Program-made: the position numbers and the translations under genes
Assembly (NCBI GenBank): GCA_963969395.1
Contig: OZ017804.1
Span: 6,634,001-6,698,000, forward strand
Origin: Pseudoscleropodium purum
Lineage: Eukaryota > Streptophyta > Bryopsida > Hypnales > Brachytheciaceae
Reading direction: 5' to 3'
Length of the DNA: 64,000 nucleotides
Part shown: one piece after another, positions 57,411 to 64,000 of the stretch
How positions within the stretch are numbered: position 1 is the first letter of the stretch
Layout of the letters: every line of letters begins with the position of its first letter
The notes under the pieces: model-generated
The model's database searches: none
What the model was told of the DNA's origin: nothing
What the model saw: the letters and a program-made list of their open reading frames with translations, nothing else

Positions 57411-59617
57411 TCAAACATTTATGACAGAAGAGGTTTCAACAGGCCGCCTACCAGGGGCAGGGGCCACCCAACGACTCGGCTTACACAGCGAACTACTCTC
57501 CAACGGCCCCAGCTCGTCGATCTTACGCAAAAGCTCCGCAGCGTTCGCACACAAACCGCCATCCTCGTAAATCTCCACCACAGACTTCAGAATACGAGCG
57601 TCCGCTTGGATGCCGGATTTCGGAAGCTCCTCCAGCAACTCCGCCAGCTTCGAGTACTGCCTCGCCTTCCCCAAAACGGTCACCATGATGGCCACCAGGA
57701 TCCGGTCCAGCTTCAAACCCGACGCACGGTGTTGATCGAACAAGCGGATGCACTCGTCCAAGCGACCCACGCGGTTGTACGCGTTGATCATAGTCGTGTA
57801 AGTCACAGTGTCAGGGCACAATCGCAGATCCTTCAGTTCCTCCAACAGACGCTCAGTATCGTTGATCCGACCTGCCTTCCCGTACATGTCCAGCATCGTG
57901 TTGTACACCACCAAGTTCCCCTTGCACCCGTTCTGCTTCATCGCACAAAACAAACGCATCGCGTCCTGGAGCTTGCCCACTTTCCCATACATGTCGATCA
58001 AAGTGCTGTACGCCACGATGTTCCCACGGAAACCACGCACCCTCATCTTCGCCAACAACTCCTCCGCAGCGGAATGGAAACCCGCCTTCGAGTACACGTT
58101 CAGCATGGTGATGAAAGTGCTCTCGCTGATCCAAGACTTGGAAGCCTGCATCTCTTCGAACAGATCGATGGCGCCCATAGGGGAACCGGCTCTCATGAAC
58201 GCGTTCAGCACGCTGCCATACCCAAGCTCATTCGGATGCATCCCCAGGTCCTTCATCAACTTCAGCACCTGGAGAGCTTGCTCCGACATCCCAGCCTTGG
58301 CATACACCTGAATGGTGGTGTAAAAGATGATAGGATCTCGTAGACACCCGGTCCGCTGGGCCTCCTGAAACACCAAAGTGACCTGATCCACCATACCCGC
58401 CCTCCCAAAGGCGTGGATCAGAGTGTTGTACGCCACTGCATCAGGCAAATAACCGGATGTCTGCACACAAACACACACCTCATCTCAGATACAACGACTT
58501 GCCCTGACCTAACACAAAACCTCCCAACCAACTGTCCCTCATACATAATCCAAATGCTGCACACAAATCGCAGCAGCTGACAATGCAAGCCAACCACAAA
58601 CGCGCTTATAACAACTCCACACTCCCCATACAAACACCAACAGATACTCGAATACCTGCAGCTATTCGAGTGCGAGAGAATAAAAAACACCGACACCGAC
58701 TCATAATCACTGCAAAGTCCATTCAGAGATCAAGCAGAGCGGAACGCAAAGACTGCAGCCTCAATGTGCCAATCACAGACTAAACAGATGAATCAAAGTA
58801 CCTGGAGCTCTCGGAACGTGGCCGCAGCATCCTCCAAACGACCGGCCTTCCCAAACATGTCGATCAAGATGCTGTAAGACACTTGGTCAAATTTCAGTCC
58901 AGACTCCTTCATCTCATTCACGATGGCCGACCCCTTCTCCAGATTCCCAGCCTTACGACACGCGCTCAGAGCTGCACAGTACGTGCCGCCATCGGCCACA
59001 AGGCCCTCGCTCTTCACTTGACCAAAGTACCTCATCGCTTGGCTGAAGTGGCCTCTCTTGCCATACTCCAAAATCAAAATGTTGTAGATGATGGTGTCGG
59101 GAGGGCACCCTTGCGACTGCATCCGGGACAACCACCTCTCAGCCGTGTGGAAACGACCGGCATTGATAGACTGACGGATCACTTGGGCGTAGAACTTCAG
59201 GTCCGGCGCCAGCTTGTTCTCGATCATCTCGTCCACTAGGATTTCTAGAGCTACCCACTTTTGGACCCTCATCAGGCAGTGGGCGAAAGCCACGTACAAG
59301 TGGAAGTTGGGTTCAAACCCGGCCTGGGACTTCACCCATTTGTAAAAGTCAACGGATACCTGTCTATTATACATCATTTTAAAAATCACCGTCGCATCTC
59401 GCGGCAACAGCTTTCCCACGAACGGCGAAAGCTTCTCCGTCATCTCCTGTTTGGTCTTCACCGTCCGAAGAACTGCCAGAACATCCTTCATGTAGTGTCG
59501 ACCAGTGGGCGACACCTCAGGACGATCGTCCCCCTCACCCCCTCTCTCGGAGTCCCTACACTCGCCCTCTTCTGCAAATGGACGTGCATTCCCGTTAGAT
59601 ACTCTGAATTTTCGCAT
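57411..59617 (-). CDS. P-class pentatricopeptide repeat protein
   Basis: Two exons on the minus strand, 59617-58802 and 58460-57411, join in phase 0 to 621 residues. The donor is CAG/GTACTT; the acceptor follows TGTGTGCAG. PPR proteins bind single-stranded RNA in plastids or mitochondria and act in stability, splicing or translation of specific transcripts. About 13-14 tandem 35-residue motifs run from about residue 102 to 595, for example DAVAYNTLIHAFGRAGMV and NIVAYSTLIDMYGKVGKL. Spacing is regular with no L or S motifs, so this is P class. There is no SMR, DYW or E domain at the C-terminus. An in-frame TGA nine bases upstream fixes the start unless an upstream exon exists. The N-terminus has basic residues (MRKFRVSNGNARPF) but is not a strong transit peptide. 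The exact orthologue is unknown to me. Confidence 0.9.
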
Positions 59618-59950
59618 AGTTAGTCATTCACTCGTCCTATGCACAAGACATTAGATGAAACGGTTCTTGCGCCTGCACTTGTGCAACCATTAACCGTAGG
59701 ATATATTATGGATTGCAGGCCAGAAAGCATTTAAATAAACCGGGTTACGATGAACGTGAACTCTAAACGGTATTGAAAGAAGAATCCCAGTTTAACGCCC
59801 TCCATCACGGACTTGCGTCATGACCCGCCTGTAGGACTCTCAGCGAAAGCACGTAGGACGTAATCTTGGGCGGCATGACAACGTCCCCGTTACAAACCCA
59901 GTCTATCCTCGTACAATAATAAGGTAGACACTCCATTAACTATACAATAC
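59618..59950. other. Upstream region of the PPR gene
   Basis: Moderate GC content, presumed promoter and leader of the minus-strand PPR gene. No clear TATA box or other element was identified. Confidence 0.4.
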
Positions 59951-59951
59951 A

Positions 59952-61450
59952 TTAAAGGCTCCATGCACCATACAAGTGAGCTTAGATTTGTGCTACATGT
60001 GAAAACACCTAACCTATTGACATTTCATTTTTTGCAATTGATATTGAGCTTAATCCATCACAAATGTCCAAACCTTTCGATGGTGTCAAATTTTAGATTG
60101 TTGTAGGGGAAGGTTCCAGGTTCCCCTGTGTGGTGAATGGAACCTCTCCCTTCCTGTAAGGTGAATGGAGACTTTACATTACTAGTTTCATTGACTAGAT
60201 CATTCGAATTAAATCAAAGCCCTGGTGCCTAACAGTGAGACCATCCAGACTGCGAGATCGTGATCATTGTGGCGGACAATAAAAGGACTAATCAGAATGG
60301 AGAACACCGGAGTAGCTTACGCGAGACAACGTGTACGTCCTCGACATTGGGTTTGACATCAAGCCGCTCCCTCTCCTCCAGAGCGGCAGATCCCCCGAAA
60401 AGCCGCCTGGGGTCTGCCACGACCTCGCCTGCGACTGCTGGTCCTGAATACGCCACCCATAACGACGACACCACTGTTACTCCTGTCCAGCCTGACGACC
60501 TGCACGACCATTCCACACCGGCCAATTTTACTTTCCGGATCACAAGCGCATGCCACACGCACTCAGGCAAGGCTGATCGGCATATCACCATATCCAATGC
60601 ATTCCCTTCTTTTCGCACCCTGACATTTCTTAGAAAGATTGCGAACCCTGATAGGGCGCCATTTGCTAGTTCACTTAATAATGACAATTATGAGCTTTTG
60701 CTCATGCACCTGATGTCAGAGTGTACCGCAAAATGACATAAAGGTAGAGGTCCCATTGACCATAGACCTCATTAGAAACCTCATTAGAGGCTCCATTGAC
60801 CATACATGCGAGCCTTTGAATTGTGCTAAAATTGGAAAACCTTCATCTATTGACGTTTACTCTTTTGCAATTGACTTTTAGTTTAACACAATATAAATGT
60901 GCAAAAATAAGAAGGTGCAAGTTTCTAGATTGTTGTAGGAAAAGGTTCAAAGTTCGACTGTATGGTGAATGGAACCTGTCCCTTACAGTGAGACTTTGAT
61001 CAGCCCTGTCCCACGGGTTCTAGAATTAGGCCATGAACCGAAACCGAAACCGAAATCCACCTGTAATGCGTGACGCCGGAGCGCAGTGAGAGTGATACTG
61101 ACCTCGTGGGCGAACTCCGAAGCTGCTTCAAAGCCCCAGCGGGCATCCGAATTCGCCAGCATCCCACCTCAGCAATCATCGAGACTCTCACGTTTCTCCA
61201 AACCTTGAGCCCGCTCCATCGCTCCAACGGCACTTGCTTGCAGATCGACTGGCTAGCCATCCAGAGCTTCACGACTGGACTGTGGGCAACCCGACAGGCC
61301 ATAGACAGACCTCCTGCCCCCTGCATCCACCCCCACCCCAACTCCTCGATTCCTTTTCCACCCTTTTGCCTTCAATTCCCCTGCTCACACGTTTTCGAAC
61401 AGTGATTCCCCCGTCATTGCCAATAACGGCCACTTCCCTGGCTACAGGGA
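59952..61450. repeat. Diverged tandem duplication, two units of ~830 and ~670 bp
   Basis: Unit 1 starts near 59952 (GGCTCCATGCACCATACAAG) and unit 2 near 60785 (GGCTCCATTGACCATACATG). Both then share 'gtgctaaa/gtgctaca', 'tattgacrttt', 'ttttgcaattga', 'tagattgttgtagg.aaggtt' and 'ggtgaatggaacctSTCCCTT'. GC-rich second halves (about 60260-60690 and 61040-61450) align more loosely, with TTTCTYNAAA words in common. Each half has open frames on both strands that I do not recognise. It may derive from duplicated promoter and first-exon DNA. Confidence 0.55.
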
Positions 61451-61879
61451 CCGCAACAAGGAGTCCCCTTCATCCGGAGTCAGTAGTTCGAGTTATTTTC
61501 TTGTTCTTCGTAATGTGGCAGCTACTCCATGTCACACCGGCTCAGCTAAATTGCTAAACTTTTCTCAGTGAAATGTGCACATGATTAGCGAGACATGCTA
61601 GATTCATATGTGAACCCGCAAAACTTGCTTCCTAGTTGCTTTCAGCTCACACGCAGTACTCTGAATCTGCGTCCTGCAATTCACTTCTCTGCTGCAACCA
61701 AGTCTGTGGCCACGTGGTTCGGAATTGCTAGTTGGCACAAATTGCTCGAAGCTGAAGCCAAATGATGTACTACAGACGTATCCAGAGTTAGTGACGACAT
61801 CAATAACTGCGCCTGTAGAGCTTGTAATTGGCACTGCAACGAACTCTCAACTTGTAGTAAGCTTGTAACAGAGATGCCG

Positions 61880-62290
61880 TTCCTGAAGCAAGGTCATGAA
61901 ACGATGAAAACAGGTCTCACGAAACCACCGAAAATGACTTCGTGATAGGCGTACTAGGTGGTCCAAGATCCTCAGCATGCTGATTCGAGAATAAGCTCCA
62001 TGACTGTCCAGCTGAGAAGTTAAATTCCACGGATACGAATCCCGGCATTCCACACAGTAAGCCCACTGCTTCAGCAATTCTGGTCTGCCGAGCACACTGA
62101 AGACATACTTCTTCGAACCAGATCTTTCTCAAGATGTTACTGATACTGTTCATATACTTGAAATTCTTCAGATGTGGAAACCCCTCCAGTTTCACCATCT
62201 CACTGCCTGATACGTCAATGCTCGCATATTGTTCCTGAAGTTGCACCACTACGACAATTTCACGACGACATCCAGCAACCTCATATTGAA
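61880..62290 (-). pseudogene. Decayed fragment resembling U2 snRNP A' (U2A') LRR protein
   Basis: Minus strand near 62,150-62,250 reads QEQYASIDVSGSEMVKLEGF then PHLKNF. This fits the U2A' pattern around its second leucine-rich repeat (an ID-S--E-VKLE-FP-L signature). Further on (about 61,880-61,960), TPIT in one frame and SHFRWF and FHRFMTL in another resemble the later PITK-P-YR-Y-IH stretch of the family, with frameshifts. The first exon (MVRLTADL-like) was not found. U2A' is a core splicing protein; this copy cannot be functional. Confidence 0.4.
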
Positions 62291-63408
62291 CGAGTGGAGA
62301 CAGAAATGTGTAGGATTAAAAAACAACGAGCACCTTCATCTGCGGTCCCATCGAGCTGCAACCCAACCCACCAACGTAAACACCGACATCTCACACAACA
62401 AGATCCAATGACACTAGGATTAGGACTCTGTTTTACCTCTTCGGCACCCACATTCTCGAAAACTCCCACAGTATTGCCTGAACAGTGCAAGCCGATGACT
62501 TCGTTAGATTCTAAAAAAATAATCACACTTGCTGACAGGAAATACCAGGAGGTGCGACTGAATTGCCGTGGAAATTTCCAAGATGCCCATTACAGAAGAA
62601 AAATCCAATTTGGCGCATTCAAGACAACTTCTTCAATCAGAGGAAGAGAATTTAATCCAATGCATTGTGGCCAACGGCTTACATAGTGAGAATGAAAACA
62701 ACAAACAGTGGGGCAAAGAGAAATTAGGCAAGAGGTACTGACAAAGCGATGAAGAACCCTGATGAACATTAGATCGCGCTGCCAACCAATTCTACCTACG
62801 GCTAGATAATCAAAGCAATTAAGCGTTCGCAACCTCATACGCCTCGGAATTACCCCATATGCCTCACGAACCCTAAAAAAGCTGAGCAAGAGAACAGGAC
62901 AACCCCATGTGCCTCCAAATTACTCCATCCTCACGAACCCTAAAAAAGCTGTGCAAGAGAACAGGACGCGGCAATCCCACGACTGCACCGATGAATCTTC
63001 ATGAGCATTTCAAGCAATGCCGACTCCAAACCGGCATTGTGATTTCTGCCCCAGCAGTCGCCGTTGCAGGGACCCTAAACCCGCACAGTGCCGGGTTTTT
63101 CTTTGGATAAATCGACCCAATCCACAGCGGGCAATCCAAACGTCAAATGGGCTAGCGTGCCCTGGGCCGTTCCCACAGTCAAATTACAAAACCAAAATAA
63201 AAGTAATTTTTTACTTTTTTTTAATTCATAAAAAATTTAAAATTCAATAACTTTCACATTATAAGTCTAAACATCACAAACAAAGCCCATGCACCCCTCC
63301 TTGTAGAGAGATTTTTTATGGTACCAAGAACAAGTCTAAGGGACGCATCATTCAAAGAGATCTCAAAACAAACAACCTAATTTAAGGTACGAAACTTTTG
63401 GGCATTAT

Positions 63409-63434
63409 AAAAAGAAAGAAAGAAAGAAAGAAAA
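63409..63434 (+). repeat. (GAAA)n microsatellite
   Basis: Six GAAA units in a purine run. Confidence 0.9.
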
Positions 63435-63698
63435 ATTCTACTTAAGGAAAAAATTTCATGCAAATAAGGGAAGTTTGAATTTCTTGGCACACACAAAAAT
63501 GCTAGAAAAGATATAACAATAATAAATTTTTGTATTGTAAGTTAACTCTTGGGCCTTTCACATTTTGACAAATTACCAATTTGGGGGAAGATAATAATAG
63601 GCCTAGGAATAGAGAGGGACTAATGCCAATTGTATTGGGGAGTGTTTTTTGGAATTGACCTTTATTATGTTGTTCCCATTGTTATACTAGTTAGAAAA

Positions 63699-63760
63699 TA
63701 CTCCCTCTATTCTGAAATAAATCTAGGATTTTCACATATACTTGTCCCAAATTAAATTAG
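63699..63760 (+). repeat. Possible Stowaway-like MITE terminus
   Basis: TACTCCCTCTATTCTGAAAT resembles the TACTCCCTCCGTTCC terminus known from Stowaway elements (Tc1/mariner-derived). No matching inverted end is visible before the window stops, so this is tentative. Confidence 0.3.
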
Positions 63761-64000
63761 AAGTGGCTCTCCACAACTTGATCAACAATAATTGAAGCTA
63801 GTTTGAACACTTAGAAGCAGGAAAAATTGTAGATACGATGCTCTAAAGATTATATAGCAACTTGATCTTTGTAAAGGGAATCGAAACGCACCCTCTAACA
63901 AAATGAAGGTGATGAATTCAACCTACAACTATATAAAAACTATGACTAACAAATTTCTTGTTGAGAATTTCATGGCTACTTGAATCACAAGACATTGTCA

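Larger units (their letters stand above)
62300..64000. other. Intergenic DNA to the window end
   Basis: Open stretches at 62174-62686 and 62590-62889 match no known family. From 63,180 the DNA is AT-rich. A (GAAA)n tract lies at about 63409-63434 and a MITE-like terminus at about 63699. Confidence 0.45.

Noticed and set aside
57276..58343. 355-codon open frame on the plus strand
   Set aside because: It is the antisense of PPR exon 2. Its translation is Arg/His/Leu/Gln-rich without domain signs, while the minus strand has regular PPR motifs.
58883..59623. Plus-strand open frames over PPR exon 1
   Set aside because: Shadow frames of the PPR coding strand; no recognisable protein.

Overview
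The window is plant nuclear DNA. It has intron-containing genes with GT/AG junctions and several families typical of land plants: an ABI5/AREB-type bZIP factor, a P-class PPR protein, plant-type NUP58 and eIF3e. AT-rich intergenic DNA is full of decayed transposons. Introns are short to moderate (about 90-1,200 bases). The bZIP has an unusual C-terminus, and DDE_1 (Tigger/pogo-like) transposase relics are present. Together these suggest a non-seed plant, possibly a moss or other bryophyte; this is an inference, not a demonstration.

Layout. Positions 1-1406: leader and promoter DNA with telo-box repeats. 1407-5009 (+): NUP58, nine exons, FG-repeat nucleoporin. 7678-11644 (+): eIF3e/INT6, seven exons. 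11645-22880: a gene-poor stretch with old diverged repeats, a 32-bp-arm hairpin at 19749-19820 and G/C tracts. 22884-25151 (-): group A bZIP, five coding exons, probably with an intron in the 5' leader, which reaches to about 26.8 kb. 27.2-56.4 kb: a nested transposon landscape. 57411-59617 (-): a two-exon PPR gene. 59.6-64 kb: a diverged tandem duplication, a decayed U2A'-like fragment and a possible MITE end.

The transposon block holds these parts: (a) a 2.5-kb TIR element (27759-30296) with a broken DDE transposase; (b) two AT-rich blocks (about 30.3-32.1 and 39.1-41.1 kb) dense in the near-palindrome GACAAWTTGTC; (c) between them a long-TIR element (32161-38704) with an 11-bp target duplication and a broken Tigger-like transposase inside; (d) a ~200-bp MITE at about 43.88-44.09 kb with the same termini; (e) a 7.56-kb Ty1/copia element (44262-51822) with 403/405-bp LTRs and an ATGAT target duplication; (f) a 2.38-kb insertion (45475-47851) nested inside the gag zinc knuckle of that copia; (g) a Tc1/mariner-like relic near 54.4-54.9 kb.

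The four intact genes are unrelated single-copy-type cellular genes (nuclear pore, translation initiation, ABA transcription, organelle RNA processing). Their proximity does not suggest a shared pathway. The most distinctive observations are in the copia element: a primer-binding site matching the anticodon arm of initiator tRNA-Met (half-tRNA priming as in Drosophila copia), and a gag-pol whose ten visible nonsense codons are all explainable by single C-to-T or G-to-A changes with no frameshift seen. All coordinates and splice sites were read by eye; no alignments or searches were run.
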